Of a stretch of DNA of 46,758 bases, positions 1 to 8,297 are shown piece by piece; within the stretch, counting starts at the first letter, position 1; each line of letters begins with the position of its first letter. The stretch comes from Erysipelotrichaceae bacterium (lineage in GTDB: Bacteria > Bacillota_I > Bacilli_A > Erysipelotrichales > Erysipelotrichaceae). The translations under genes and the position numbers were made by a program. The stretch covers positions 1 through 46,758 of the forward strand of contig JALEZD010000002.1 of assembly GCA_022772735.1 (NCBI GenBank), in the 5' to 3' direction. The notes under the pieces are model-generated. The model saw only the letters and a list, made by a program, of their open reading frames with translations. It had not been told where the DNA came from and searched no databases.

Positions 1-24
1 AATTGACGTGTTTGTTTAATTTCC

Positions 25-116
25 TATTCAGTTTTCAGAGATCGTTTCTACCACATCCTCGCTTGCGCTCCCCTGTGGTGCCTAACTATAATATCAACTA
101 TATACTCCTATGTCAA
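25..116 (-). promoter_or_regulatory. Strong promoter and rRNA-operon-type leader running off the left edge
   Basis: On the minus strand a perfect -35 TTGACA (111-116) is followed after exactly 17 bases by -10 TATTAT (88-93), so transcription should start near position 80 and go leftwards. The transcript begins with a short hairpin (CCACA/TGTGG arms around a GCAA-capped GC core, about 48-80). It then carries the motif CTCTGAAAACTGAATAG (about 25-41), which resembles the boxA/leader and spacer sequence seen before 16S or 23S genes in Bacillota. No rRNA gene is inside the window, so the rRNA assignment is inference; the promoter itself is clearly seen. Confidence 0.6.
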
Positions 117-403
117 CATCTTTTTTCCTTTTTTTCTAAAATTTTTTTTTAATTCTTTTTTACCTCACCCTTTTCCTTTACCATAATGTCATTTTTAACA
201 AATTAATTTATGGTTTTTTTATCTACACACTACACATTTATCTTGTATAAAAAGCTATATTTTCTGTATTTATGTATAAACATTTTTTAATTAAATATAG
301 CATTAAGAACAATCCTTCTATATTTACTTTTATACTTATATAATTTAAAATTTAATCAAAGATAAATTTATTATTTGTAATAATTTTTATATGATTGGAG
401 TTG
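117..403. other. AT-rich intergenic region, no gene seen
   Basis: This stretch separates the leftward rRNA-type promoter from the rightward small ORFs. It is rich in T and A runs (for example 121-165) and holds no ORF with a ribosome binding site. The A/T runs just upstream of the 111-116 -35 box could act as an UP element for that promoter, which is common for rRNA promoters but is inferred here. Confidence 0.5.
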
Positions 404-409
404 ATGATA

Positions 410-532
410 ATGATGAATTATTACAATATATATTGTTTGAAAAGCTATGATTCATTTATTGATGTGGAAATAAATACTCAATATATTTCTATTAATAGGC
501 ATATTTATGTCATTTATGATTGGAATAAATAA
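410..532 (+). CDS. Small hypothetical protein (40 aa)
   Basis: An unrecognised short ORF starting ATGATG and ending TAA. A GGAG at 397-400 lies about 9 bases before the ATG at 410 (an in-frame ATG at 404 is too close). The product is rich in Tyr, Ile and Asn, has no evident membrane segment and matches no family known to me. It ends 9 bases before the next ORF, with which it may form a two-gene transcript closed by the terminator at 828-866. Its reality rests only on the start signal and context, so confidence is low. Confidence 0.3.
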   Translation: MMNYYNIYCLKSYDSFIDVEINTQYISINRHIYVIYDWNK

Positions 533-541
533 TAAAAAATT

Positions 542-820
542 ATGAAAAAATCACAATTTTATCTACTTTTAGTTGTTTTATCAAACATAAATATCACACT
601 ATTTTATATATGCATTAATTTAGGGACTCCACATCTTGATAGCAACAACAATTTATTATTTTTTAATTCCATATCCTCTAACAACCTAGGTATTCCGTTC
701 GCTATTACTACGGCAATACTCTTATTTTCAATATATAAACTGGTATTTATTTTTAAAAATAAACTTTCTATTAATATCTTTAATAACAAAGAAGAATATA
801 ATAATCCACAAGATAAATAA
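542..820 (+). CDS. Hypothetical small membrane protein (92 aa)
   Basis: Unrecognised. The product has two predicted membrane segments. The first is at about residues 6-26, after a short MKKSQ start and resembling a signal anchor. The second is at about 51-70. A polar Asn-rich loop lies between them, and the C-terminal tail is charged and Asn-rich (about residues 71-92). No clear Shine-Dalgarno precedes the ATG, so translation may be coupled to the 40-aa ORF 9 bases upstream. The strong rightward terminator just after the stop supports this being a transcribed gene. No function can be assigned. Confidence 0.45.
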   Translation: MKKSQFYLLLVVLSNINITLFYICINLGTPHLDSNNNLLFFNSISSNNLGIPFAITTAILLFSIYKLVFIFKNKLSINIFNNKEEYNNPQDK

Positions 821-827
821 ACATTTC

Positions 828-866
828 AAATAGAGATATAATTAAAACTTATATTTCTATTTTTTA
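828..866 (+). terminator. Rho-independent terminator after the small ORFs
   Basis: A long A/T-rich stem (AAATAGAGATATAA pairing with TTATATTTCTATTT) with a short loop is followed by a T-rich run on the plus strand. On the minus strand no T-run follows the hairpin, so it appears to serve the rightward transcript from the small ORFs. Confidence 0.6.
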
Positions 867-915
867 TTTGTACTTTTATAAGAATTTTTTTAATATCACT
901 ATAATTCATACAGCT

Positions 916-1458
916 TTACATAATATATCCTTCGTTTATGAAATATATAAATAATGCAGCTAAAGTAAATCCATCAGTTATTTCATTGTTTTTTATTTTA
1001 TCTAAAATTTCTTCTTTGCTTAGCCATAGTATTTTATTAACCTCATTTTTATCAAAATCATCCTGTATTTCATCTTTTAAATAACCAAATAATATATGAG
1101 AATTTTGATTGCTTACCCCGTTATTAGGTTTGAATCTAAATATTTTTTCATTTACTTGTACATTATATCCTGTTTCTTCTTTACATTCTCTAATCGCAGC
1201 TTTTATTATATCTTCATTTTGTTCAACTGAACCTGCAGGTATTTCTAAACTAAGATTGTTGCCTGGATACCTATAAGCAGTTACAAACAATATCTTTTTT
1301 TCTTTATTGCGTATAACGGCACATACTGAGTCATTATTAAAAGAAATTGTATAATACTCATACTTCATATTTGTATGAGTATTTATAATGTCATCTTTAA
1401 AAACATTGTACCAATTATTAGAATGTATTATTTTCCTTTTTAGAAGTTCAAAAATCAT
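916..1458 (-). CDS. Nudix hydrolase, ADP-ribose pyrophosphatase-like
   Basis: The product is a 180-residue cytosolic Nudix hydrolase, likely cleaving ADP-ribose or a related nucleoside diphosphate sugar into AMP and a sugar phosphate. A complete Nudix box (G-x5-E-x7-RE-C-KEE-TG) lies at about residues 76-97 of the chosen protein, preceded by the typical IPAG of the ADP-ribose pyrophosphatase group. The substrate is not certain. The ATG at 1458 is chosen because GAGGTG sits six bases upstream; a GTG nine bases further out overlaps that Shine-Dalgarno and is unlikely. The gene stands alone, convergent with the small ORFs and divergent from the umuC-like gene. Confidence 0.88.
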   Translation of the reverse strand: MIFELLKRKIIHSNNWYNVFKDDIINTHTNMKYEYYTISFNNDSVCAVIRNKEKKILFVTAYRYPGNNLSLEIPAGSVEQNEDIIKAAIRECKEETGYNVQVNEKIFRFKPNNGVSNQNSHILFGYLKDEIQDDFDKNEVNKILWLSKEEILDKIKNNEITDGFTLAALFIYFINEGYIM

Positions 1459-1555
1459 ATTAATCACCTCTTTTTTAATTTAAAACCTGCTGTCATATGT
1501 TTAACAAAATAATTACTAAATTAATTATATAAAAGTTAATATGTTTAAACAAACA

Positions 1556-1650
1556 AAAAGAGCATTTCATTCAACTGGGGAGAGATGCTCATGCTCTTTA
1601 TTTGGCAGTTATCTTAACGATTAACTGTATACAAATTATAGCATTCAAAA
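1556..1650. other. Unexplained structured intergenic segment
   Basis: Between the divergent Nudix and umuC-like genes (a gap of about 400 bases) lie two inverted repeats. The first pairs AAGAGCAT with ATGCTCTT (about 1557-1603) and on the minus strand is followed by TTTTTG, like a terminator, though no gene precedes it. The second pairs CAGTTA with TAACTG (about 1605-1629). No ORF with a start signal covers it. It could be the end of a small RNA, a long-loop terminator or the remnant of a lost element. Confidence 0.35.
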
Positions 1651-1804
1651 ATGCCTTTACTTTCCCAACAAAAAAGACCTTTAAGGAACAATTTTGATAA
1701 AAAATTTACTGATTTTTAATTAATTTTTCCAACTTCTAAACTCATTTTATTATTTATGTCAAAAACTTTTTCACTACATGTACATAAATTTAGACACCTA
1801 TTTA

Positions 1805-1846
1805 TTAACATATTAATTTTTATTTTATAGAGTGTTAATATGTTTA
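1805..1846 (+). promoter_or_regulatory. Candidate promoter with repeated operator-like motif before the umuC-like gene
   Basis: A -35-like TTAACA (1805-1810) and a -10-like TAGAGT (1828-1833) are 17 bases apart. A motif GTTAATATGTTTA lies just after the -10 (1834-1846), and its inverted core AACATATTAA overlaps the -35 (1807-1816). The same 13-mer recurs at 1535-1547 and a relative (CATATGTTTAAC) at 1494-1505, near the divergent Nudix start. This layout suits a repressor acting on both genes. No classical Bacillus LexA box (GAAC-N4-GTTC) is present. Confidence 0.4.
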
Positions 1847-1865
1847 TATTTAAGAGGAATTAAAA

Positions 1866-3338
1866 ATGAATAATATTTATTTTGCTATAGATTTAAAATC
1901 ATTTTATGCATCTGTTGAATGCATAGAAAGAAACTTAGACCCACTAAACACGAATTTAGTTGTTGCTGATATTTCACGAAAAGACAAAACTATATGTTTG
2001 GCAGTATCTCCATCATTAAAAAAATTGGGTATCCCGTCTAGACCAAGGTTATTTGAGGTAAAACAAAAAATTAAACACGAAAATTTTTTAAGAATTAAAA
2101 CCCATAAAAAATTAATAGAAAAGTCATGCGATTTTAATGTTCTAAATACACACAAAAATATGGAAATAGACTTTATAATCGCAACACCAAGAATGTCAAA
2201 ATATATTGAATACAGCACAAAAATTTTTAATATATATTTAAAATACTTTTCTGAAGAAGACATTCACATTTATTCAATTGATGAAGTTTTTATAAATGTA
2301 ACTCCATATATAAATATATATAAACTTTCTTATAAAGAACTTGCCAGTTTAGTAATGAATGATATATTAAAAACCACAAAAATTATATCAACTTGTGGCA
2401 TAGGAACTAATTTATACTTAGCTAAAGTCGCAATGGATATACTGGCAAAAAAAGTAACCCCTGATAATAATGGGTTTAGAATTTCTGAGTTAGACGAAAT
2501 ATCATTTAGAAAAAAACTTTGGAATCATAAACCTCTAACAGATTTTTGGAGAATAGGTAAGGGATATTATAATAAATTAATAGATAATGGAATATATACA
2601 ATGGGTGATATAGCTAGATGCTCACTTGGAAAAGACAATGAATATCATAACGAAAAATTACTCTACAAACTTTTTGGGATTAATGCCGAATTATTAATTG
2701 ATCATTCATGGGGATTTGAACCCTGCACAATAAAAGATATAAAAAACTACAAACCACACAATAATACAATTTCTTCTGGGCAAGTTTTACATGAATCTTA
2801 CTCAAGCAATGAGGCCAAAATAATTGTGAAGGAAATGACTGAAAATTTAGTTTACGAACTTTTGGAAAAAAACTTAATTACAAATCAAATTTTTATTTCA
2901 ATAGGCTATGATGTAAACAACGATAAAAACGATAGAATTGAAACCATAAAAGACTATTATGGGAGGATATTACCTAAACCATCACATAAATGTAAAAAAT
3001 TAAACTTCTACACTAATTCATTAAAACTAATAGTTTATGAAATACTAAATTTATTTGAAAAAGTAGTTAACCATGATTTGATAATTAAAAATATAAATAT
3101 AGGCTTCTCATATATTAAAAAAAGAGATGACCTAACTTTTAATACTCAATTAAGTCTTTTTACAGATAGTTTTAATATAATGGATGAACACAATTTAAAA
3201 AAAGAAGAAAAAATACAGCGTACAATTATTAATTTAAAAAATAAATATGGAAAAAATTCAATTTTGAAAGTTAGTAATTTATTAGAAAAATCAACAATGA
3301 AAGATAGAAATATACAAATAGGAGGTCATAAAGCATAA
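1866..3338 (+). CDS. Y-family DNA polymerase, UmuC/UvrX-like
   Basis: This 490-residue protein is a translesion DNA polymerase of the UmuC/DinB superfamily, closest in layout to the Bacillota UvrX/YqjW group that is paired with YolD proteins. Catalytic acids are visible: D9 in the DLKSFYASVE motif and D139/E140 in SIDE. The GIGTNLYLAKVAMDILAKK segment of the palm/fingers and a helix-hairpin-helix RIGKGYYNKL follow, then a little-finger domain at about residues 290-420. AAGAGGAA precedes the ATG. The stop codon overlaps the yolD start (TAATG), so the two are translationally coupled. Such pairs are often SOS-induced or mobile-element borne; here it lies beside core ribosomal genes. Confidence 0.93.
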   Translation: MNNIYFAIDLKSFYASVECIERNLDPLNTNLVVADISRKDKTICLAVSPSLKKLGIPSRPRLFEVKQKIKHENFLRIKTHKKLIEKSCDFNVLNTHKNMEIDFIIATPRMSKYIEYSTKIFNIYLKYFSEEDIHIYSIDEVFINVTPYINIYKLSYKELASLVMNDILKTTKIISTCGIGTNLYLAKVAMDILAKKVTPDNNGFRISELDEISFRKKLWNHKPLTDFWRIGKGYYNKLIDNGIYTMGDIARCSLGKDNEYHNEKLLYKLFGINAELLIDHSWGFEPCTIKDIKNYKPHNNTISSGQVLHESYSSNEAKIIVKEMTENLVYELLEKNLITNQIFISIGYDVNNDKNDRIETIKDYYGRILPKPSHKCKKLNFYTNSLKLIVYEILNLFEKVVNHDLIIKNINIGFSYIKKRDDLTFNTQLSLFTDSFNIMDEHNLKKEEKIQRTIINLKNKYGKNSILKVSNLLEKSTMKDRNIQIGGHKA

Positions 3339-3730
3339 TGGATTCTAAATATTTAGATATTATTTATAATGAAAAACCAATTTCAAAAAACAGAAAATCA
3401 ATGCCTCTATACAAACGAGCAGCGCAATTTATGCCATTTTCTGCACTTCCTACTCATATTGATTCAATAAATGAAACACTTAGATTGACTGATGAAAAAG
3501 CAATTCTATCAGATGATCAAAAGTATTATTTAGATTTAAAATTAAATAATATAAGTATCAACTCTAACATTAAGGTAAACTATTTTATAAACGATTTACT
3601 AAAAGAAGGTGGTTTTTACAAATCTTATCAAGGTGTAGTAAAAAAAGTGGATAGAAATAATAAAACTATATTATTTTATAATGATTTCATAATTGATATA
3701 AATAATATCTATGATATTGAAATAATATAA
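3338..3730 (+). CDS. YolD-like protein
   Basis: The 130-residue product has the YolD signature RAAQFMPFSAL at about residues 27-37, after a basic N-terminus, and a C-terminal beta-rich part. YolD proteins are small cytosolic partners or regulators of UmuC-like polymerases in Bacilli; their exact mechanism is not settled. The start codon overlaps the polymerase stop by one base and a GGAGG lies 12 bases upstream, still inside the polymerase gene. It is the last gene before the shared terminator. Confidence 0.88.
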   Translation: MDSKYLDIIYNEKPISKNRKSMPLYKRAAQFMPFSALPTHIDSINETLRLTDEKAILSDDQKYYLDLKLNNISINSNIKVNYFINDLLKEGGFYKSYQGVVKKVDRNNKTILFYNDFIIDINNIYDIEII

Positions 3731-3759
3731 AAAAGAACAGCTTTGATTGCTGTTCTTTT
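3731..3759. terminator. Bidirectional terminator between yolD and the ribosomal operon
   Basis: A perfect 11-bp stem (AAAAGAACAGC / GCTGTTCTTTT) with a 7-base loop. A-tracts and T-tracts on both sides make it work in both directions. It starts right after the yolD stop and ends nine bases from the rplQ stop, so it separates the two convergent units. Confidence 0.88.
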
Positions 3760-3768
3760 AATATGTAA

Positions 3769-4131
3769 TTAAACTAATTCAACATAAGCCATAGGTGCAC
3801 TATCACCACGACGGATACCTGTTTTTACAACACGAGTATATCCACCTTTGCGATCAGCATACTTAGGCGCAATTTCATCAAATAATTTTTGTACAACTGT
3901 TTGTTTTGAATTTTTATCTACAACAACATCTCTTACATAACTAGCTACTTGACGTCTAGCATGTAAATCACCACGTTTTGCAAGAGTGATTAATTCATCA
4001 ACAACACTACGGATGTCCATAGCTTTCATTTCAGTTGTTTCAACTTTTCCATAAATTAATACAGAAGTGGCTAAATTTCTTAGCATCGCTTTACGATGAT
4101 CAGCCTTACGACCGAATTTACGATTCCACAT
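3769..4131 (-). CDS. rplQ: 50S ribosomal protein L17 (bL17)
   Basis: A 120-residue protein of standard length. It begins with [20 protein letters not shown], the L17 signature for 23S rRNA contact near the exit side of the large subunit, and ends with the typical [14 protein letters not shown]. It is the last gene of the S10-spc-alpha operon, 12 bases after rpoA, with its stop facing the bidirectional terminator. Confidence 0.98.
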   Translation of the reverse strand: MWNRKFGRKADHRKAMLRNLATSVLIYGKVETTEMKAMDIRSVVDELITLAKRGDLHARRQVASYVRDVVVDKNSKQTVVQKLFDEIAPKYADRKGGYTRVVKTGIRRGDSAPMAYVELV

Positions 4132-4143
4132 ATTTAATCCTCC

Positions 4144-5103
4144 TTAATCAAATGTCTTGAAACTTAATCCAAGCTCATAAATCTTTTCTTTAACTTCTTT
4201 TAATGATTTTTTACCTAAATTTCTAACTCTCATCATTTCATCTTCAGTCTTTTGAGTTAATTCATCAACTGTTTGTATACCTGCTCTTTTTAAGCAGTTA
4301 TAAGAACGAACAGAAAGATCTAAGTCTTCAATCATCATCATTTGACCCTTAGTTACTACTTCATTTTTACTATCTTTAATTGAAGATTCCATTTCAACAA
4401 CAGCATCTTGTACAGTTGTAAAAATGTCTAAATGATCAATTAAAATTTTTGAAGCCAAAGCAAGTGACATTTGTGGAGTAATTGAACCATCTGTAAAAAT
4501 CTCCATTGTTAATTTGTCGTATTTTGCATCTTGACCAACACGAGTTGCATCTACATTATAAGAAACTCTTTCAACTGGTGTATAAATTGAGTCTGTGTAA
4601 ACTGTACCAATACCATGAGAACCACCTTGATTCAACAATTTATTATTATCAGCACTTACATATCCACGACCATTTTTAGCTTTCATTTCCATTTCTAATG
4701 AAGCTCCAGCCTCTAAAGTTGCTATAACTAAATCTTTATTTAAAACTTCAACTCCAGCAGGACAAATAATATCATTGCCTGTAACTACGGTTGGACCCTT
4801 CGCACTTACACGAAGAGTATATACCTCATCATCATCAATCTTCATAATAAGATTTTTGATGTTAAGGATGATCATGGTTACATCTTCACGAACGCCTGGA
4901 ATTGTGGTGAACTCATGATATACGCCATCAATTTTTATAGCATATACTGCAGCACCAGGTAATGAAGATAATAAAACACGTCTAAGTGCATTACCTATAG
5001 TTGTACCAAAACCTCTTTCTAAAGGTTCTATAACAAATTTACCATAATTGTCTGATTCAATATATTCTTGGACTTCAAAATTGGCGCGTTCAAATTTTTG
5101 CAT
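4144..5103 (-). CDS. rpoA: DNA-directed RNA polymerase alpha subunit
   Basis: This 319-residue subunit dimerises to nucleate assembly of beta and beta-prime. The N-terminal domain (about 1-230) contains the assembly motif around EPLERGFGTTIGNALRRVLL. The C-terminal domain (about 250-319) has the helix-hairpin-helix RVRNLGKKSLKEVKEK used for UP-element DNA and activator contacts. Length is normal for Bacillota. It sits between rpsK and rplQ as in nearly all Bacillota, so polymerase and ribosome supply are co-transcribed. Confidence 0.98.
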   Translation of the reverse strand: MQKFERANFEVQEYIESDNYGKFVIEPLERGFGTTIGNALRRVLLSSLPGAAVYAIKIDGVYHEFTTIPGVREDVTMIILNIKNLIMKIDDDEVYTLRVSAKGPTVVTGNDIICPAGVEVLNKDLVIATLEAGASLEMEMKAKNGRGYVSADNNKLLNQGGSHGIGTVYTDSIYTPVERVSYNVDATRVGQDAKYDKLTMEIFTDGSITPQMSLALASKILIDHLDIFTTVQDAVVEMESSIKDSKNEVVTKGQMMMIEDLDLSVRSYNCLKRAGIQTVDELTQKTEDEMMRVRNLGKKSLKEVKEKIYELGLSFKTFD

Positions 5104-5131
5104 GTAACTAATCCCTCCTTTTTATTAATTA

Positions 5132-5524
5132 TTATCCACGCGGACGCTTTGGTGGACGACATCCATTGTGTGGAATAGGGGTAACATCATTAATTACAGT
5201 GATTTCTAAACCTGCAGTTTGTAATGATCTTACAGCAGACTCACGTCCAGGTCCTGGACCTTTTACACTAACTTCTACAGTTTTCATTCCGTGATCTATT
5301 GCAGCTTTTCCAGCAGCTTCAGCTGCCATTTGAGCAGCAAATGGTGTAGATTTACGAGAACCTTTGTAACCAAGAGCTCCAGCACTTGACCACGCAATTA
5401 CATTTCCTGCTTCATCTGTGATTGTAACAATTGTATTGTTAAATGTTGAATGAATATGAGCACAACCTTTGGCTATATTCTTTCTCACTCTTTTCTTACG
5501 AGTGTTTGACTTTGCATTTGCCAT
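5132..5524 (-). CDS. rpsK: 30S ribosomal protein S11 (uS11)
   Basis: The 130-residue product contains the S11 signature [15 protein letters not shown] and ends with the classical [11 protein letters not shown] tail that lines the mRNA path on the 30S platform. A basic N-terminus ([12 protein letters not shown]) binds 16S rRNA. It lies in the alpha segment between rpsM and rpoA, with a GGAGGATAAT start region. Confidence 0.98.
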   Translation of the reverse strand: MANAKSNTRKKRVRKNIAKGCAHIHSTFNNTIVTITDEAGNVIAWSSAGALGYKGSRKSTPFAAQMAAEAAGKAAIDHGMKTVEVSVKGPGPGRESAVRSLQTAGLEITVINDVTPIPHNGCRPPKRPRG

Positions 5525-5541
5525 TTAATTATCCTCCTATC

Positions 5542-5907
5542 CTACTTCTTCTTGTTCGCTACTGTACGACGTGGACCTTTGCGAGTACGTGCATTAGTCT
5601 TAGTTCTTTGACCACGAACAGGTAAGCCTCTACGATGACGGATACCTCTGTAGCATCCGATTTCCATTAAACGTTTGATATTTAAGGTAGTTTCTCTTCT
5701 TAGGTCACCTTCAACCTTTATAGCATCAACCTTTTGACGAATCGCATTTTCTTGTTCGTCTGTTAAATCCTTAACACGAATGTTTTCATCTATATTACAT
5801 TCAGCAAGAATTTTCTTTGAAGTTGTTAGTCCAATCCCATAGATATAAGTCAATGATACTACGACTCTTTTATCACGAGGAATGTCTACGCCAGCAATAC
5901 GTGCCAT
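5542..5907 (-). CDS. rpsM: 30S ribosomal protein S13 (uS13)
   Basis: A 121-residue head protein of the small subunit that contacts the P-site tRNA and the 50S bridge. The starting segment [20 protein letters not shown] and the helix-two-turn-helix [11 protein letters not shown] are typical, and the basic tail [18 protein letters not shown] reaches the tRNA. It follows rpmJ and precedes rpsK. Confidence 0.98.
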   Translation of the reverse strand: MARIAGVDIPRDKRVVVSLTYIYGIGLTTSKKILAECNIDENIRVKDLTDEQENAIRQKVDAIKVEGDLRRETTLNIKRLMEIGCYRGIRHRRGLPVRGQRTKTNARTRKGPRRTVANKKK

Positions 5908-5924
5908 ATTCTTATTTATCCTCC

Positions 5925-6041
5925 TTAGTTTCCTTGTCTTTGTTTGTGCTTTGGATTTTCACAAATTACCATGACTCTACCGTTTCTTTTAATTACACGG
6001 CATTTGTCACAGATAGGTTTTACTGATGGTCTTACTTTCAT
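5925..6041 (-). CDS. rpmJ: 50S ribosomal protein L36 (bL36), zinc form
   Basis: A 38-residue protein read from an ATG at 6041 preceded by GGGAGG. It begins [14 protein letters not shown] and ends with HKQRQGN. The zinc ribbon has C11, C14, C27 and H32 (CDKC then C-x4-H), so this is the zinc-binding form. It sits in the usual infA-rpmJ-rpsM order. Confidence 0.96.
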   Translation of the reverse strand: MKVRPSVKPICDKCRVIKRNGRVMVICENPKHKQRQGN

Positions 6042-6064
6042 GTGTTTTACCTCCCAACACTATC

Positions 6065-6283
6065 CTATTTATGTCTATAAGTTATTCGCCCACGTGTAAG
6101 ATCATAAGGAGAAATCTCTACTGTAACTCTATCTCCCGGTAAAATGCGAATGTAATGCATACGGATTTTACCAGCCACGTGTGCAAGAATTACGTGATCA
6201 TTTGCGAGTTTCACCTTGAATTTTGCATCAGGCAGTGTATCCTCGACGATCCCTTCAATTTCAATAACATCTTGTTTTGCCAT
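6065..6283 (-). CDS. infA: Translation initiation factor IF-1
   Basis: The 72-residue OB-fold factor binds the 30S A site during initiation. The family sequence is plain: [20 protein letters not shown] at the start, [19 protein letters not shown] in the middle and [13 protein letters not shown] at the end. The gene lies directly between rpmJ and adk; the methionine aminopeptidase gene that often lies between adk and infA is absent. Confidence 0.98.
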   Translation of the reverse strand: MAKQDVIEIEGIVEDTLPDAKFKVKLANDHVILAHVAGKIRMHYIRILPGDRVTVEISPYDLTRGRITYRHK

Positions 6284-6350
6284 TAATTACCTCCATTATA
6301 TAAATTATCAGTTGGTATGTCAGTATAACTAACATACCAACATATTTAAT

Positions 6351-7001
6351 TTATGAAACCGTTTCTATTGCCTGTTTAATTTGTGCCCAAACCTCTTCCG
6401 TAGGTTTTGAAGCATCAATTTCTTTAACTAAACCTTTTTTTCTATAATATTCAAGAACTGGTTCAGTATTTTTTTTATGTTCAGCTAGACGAACTTGTAG
6501 TTGCTCAATTGTATCATCTTTTCTTTGAACAAGTGATGAACCACAAACATCACAAACACCTTCAACTTTACTTGGGCTAGTAACAATGTGGTATATTGAG
6601 CCACAGTTTTTACAAACTCTTCTACCTGTAATTCTGCTTGCCAAATCATCAATATTAACTTTCAAATCAATAACAACATCAACTTTTTTATTAATAATAT
6701 TTGTCATCTCTTCAAAAGCTTCTGCTTGAACTAATGTTCTAGGAAATCCATCCATAAGATAACCATTTTTACAGTCATCTTGTTGTATTCTTTCCTTAAC
6801 CATTTCATTAATTAATTCATCTGGAACAAGCTTTCCACTTTCCATATAACCCTTAGCGATTAAACCAAGAGATGTTTCATTTTTAACATTTTCTCTAAGC
6901 ATATCACCAGTTGATATATGTGCAACCATATACTCATCTTTGATAAACTTAGACATTGTGCCTTTTCCACTTCCTGCAGGCCCCATAATTAATATATTCA
7001 T
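6351..7001 (-). CDS. adk: Adenylate kinase
   Basis: This 216-residue cytosolic enzyme interconverts ATP + AMP and 2 ADP. The P-loop GPAGSGKGT is at residues 7-15, the AMP-binding region holds TGDMLR, and DGFPRT marks the NMP core. The long LID carries two CxxC pairs (CKNC and CDVC), the zinc-binding type usual in Gram-positive bacteria. It follows secY by 11 bases as in other Bacillota spc operons. Confidence 0.98.
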   Translation of the reverse strand: MNILIMGPAGSGKGTMSKFIKDEYMVAHISTGDMLRENVKNETSLGLIAKGYMESGKLVPDELINEMVKERIQQDDCKNGYLMDGFPRTLVQAEAFEEMTNIINKKVDVVIDLKVNIDDLASRITGRRVCKNCGSIYHIVTSPSKVEGVCDVCGSSLVQRKDDTIEQLQVRLAEHKKNTEPVLEYYRKKGLVKEIDASKPTEEVWAQIKQAIETVS

Positions 7002-7012
7002 AATAACCCTCT

Positions 7013-8296
7013 TTATTTTAGGAAACCACGATATTGTTTTTGTGTTAGTTGACCTTGGATTTGATCAATTGTTTCCATTGCCACACCAACTACAATTATT
7101 ATCCCTGTACCACCAATTGAAATTGATGATGGTAAATTAGTGAACATAGGTAGTAAATAAGGTAATGTAGCAATGAACAATAATCCAGCTGCACCTAAAA
7201 CAGTTATTCTGTTTAATACCTTTTTAATATATTCTTTAGTTTCACTACCAGGTCTAATTCCAGGGATATATGCTCCTGATTTACCTAAATTTTCAGCAAC
7301 TTTTTCTGGATCTACTTGTAGATTTGTATAAAAGAAAGTAAATAATACTGTAAGAATTGCATATATTGCTAATCCCACAGGTTTTTGTAAACTCAAGAAA
7401 TTTGATAACTTAGTATATAAATCTGTGTTTACAAAACTCAATATTATTTGTGGAGCAGTCATAATTGACTGAGCAAAAATAACTGGCACAACTGAAGCAG
7501 AATTGATTTTAAATGGTAAATATGTAATATCATTTCTGCCATTTCCCATTGAACTAGAAGTATATTGGATTGGAATTTTTCTAGTAGCTGTTTGCATAAC
7601 TACTACAAATACTATAATAACCAAATACATTATTACAAACAATGAGAATTCTATTAAACCATTAAACATTGCTGTATTATTTGAAGTATCAACTAATACA
7701 GAGAACACTTGCCTAAATGAAGCAGGTAAATTCGCAACAATACCAGCAAAGATTATAAATGAAATACCATTGCCAATACCAAATTGTGAAATTCTATCAC
7801 CAATCCATAATAAGAACATAGTTCCTGCAGTCATTACTATTGCAGTGTACAAATACATTGCTAATGTGTTAGAAGTTAAAATATTATAGCTACCATTTAA
7901 GCTGTAAACCATTGTTCCAGATTGAACAAGTGATAATACAACACCTAAATATCTAGTTATTCTATCTAATTTAACTCTACCTGTCTGACCAGATTTTGAT
8001 AATTCTGTTAAGTAAGGAATTACATCCATACTTAACAGTTGTATAACAATTGATGCAGTAATGTAAGGTGTTACCCCCATTGCGAAGATAGATAATCTTT
8101 CAAGTGCTCCACCACCAAGTAAATTAAGCATACTTAGTAATGAATTATCAAGAATACTAGCCGCAAGTTGATTAGCATCGACTCCCGGAACGGGAATTGC
8201 AGAACCTAAACGATATATAAACAACATTGCCAGCGTGAAGAAAATCTTATTACGAATTTCCTTATTCTTAAATATGCTGACACAAGTTTGCCACAT
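7013..8296 (-). CDS. secY: Preprotein translocase subunit SecY
   Basis: The 427-residue integral membrane protein forms the SecYEG channel for secreted and membrane proteins. About ten transmembrane segments are visible, beginning at residues 18-35. Typical features are the plug-region segment AIPVPGVDANQL and the cytosolic loop with PIQYTSSS and PGIRPGSET, which meets SecA and the ribosome. The gene starts one base after rplO ends, so translation is probably coupled. Its partner secE is at 25452-25637; secG is not in the window. Confidence 0.98.
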   Translation of the reverse strand: MWQTCVSIFKNKEIRNKIFFTLAMLFIYRLGSAIPVPGVDANQLAASILDNSLLSMLNLLGGGALERLSIFAMGVTPYITASIVIQLLSMDVIPYLTELSKSGQTGRVKLDRITRYLGVVLSLVQSGTMVYSLNGSYNILTSNTLAMYLYTAIVMTAGTMFLLWIGDRISQFGIGNGISFIIFAGIVANLPASFRQVFSVLVDTSNNTAMFNGLIEFSLFVIMYLVIIVFVVVMQTATRKIPIQYTSSSMGNGRNDITYLPFKINSASVVPVIFAQSIMTAPQIILSFVNTDLYTKLSNFLSLQKPVGLAIYAILTVLFTFFYTNLQVDPEKVAENLGKSGAYIPGIRPGSETKEYIKKVLNRITVLGAAGLLFIATLPYLLPMFTNLPSSISIGGTGIIIVVGVAMETIDQIQGQLTQKQYRGFLK

Positions 8297-8297
8297 C

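Noticed and set aside
1750-1866. LexA box before the umuC-like gene
   Set aside because: No GAAC-N4-GTTC sequence is present; only the TTAATATGTTTA-type motif repeats.
7503-7889. 128-codon plus-strand ORF inside secY
   Set aside because: It is an antisense shadow of a conserved SecY reading frame with no start signal.
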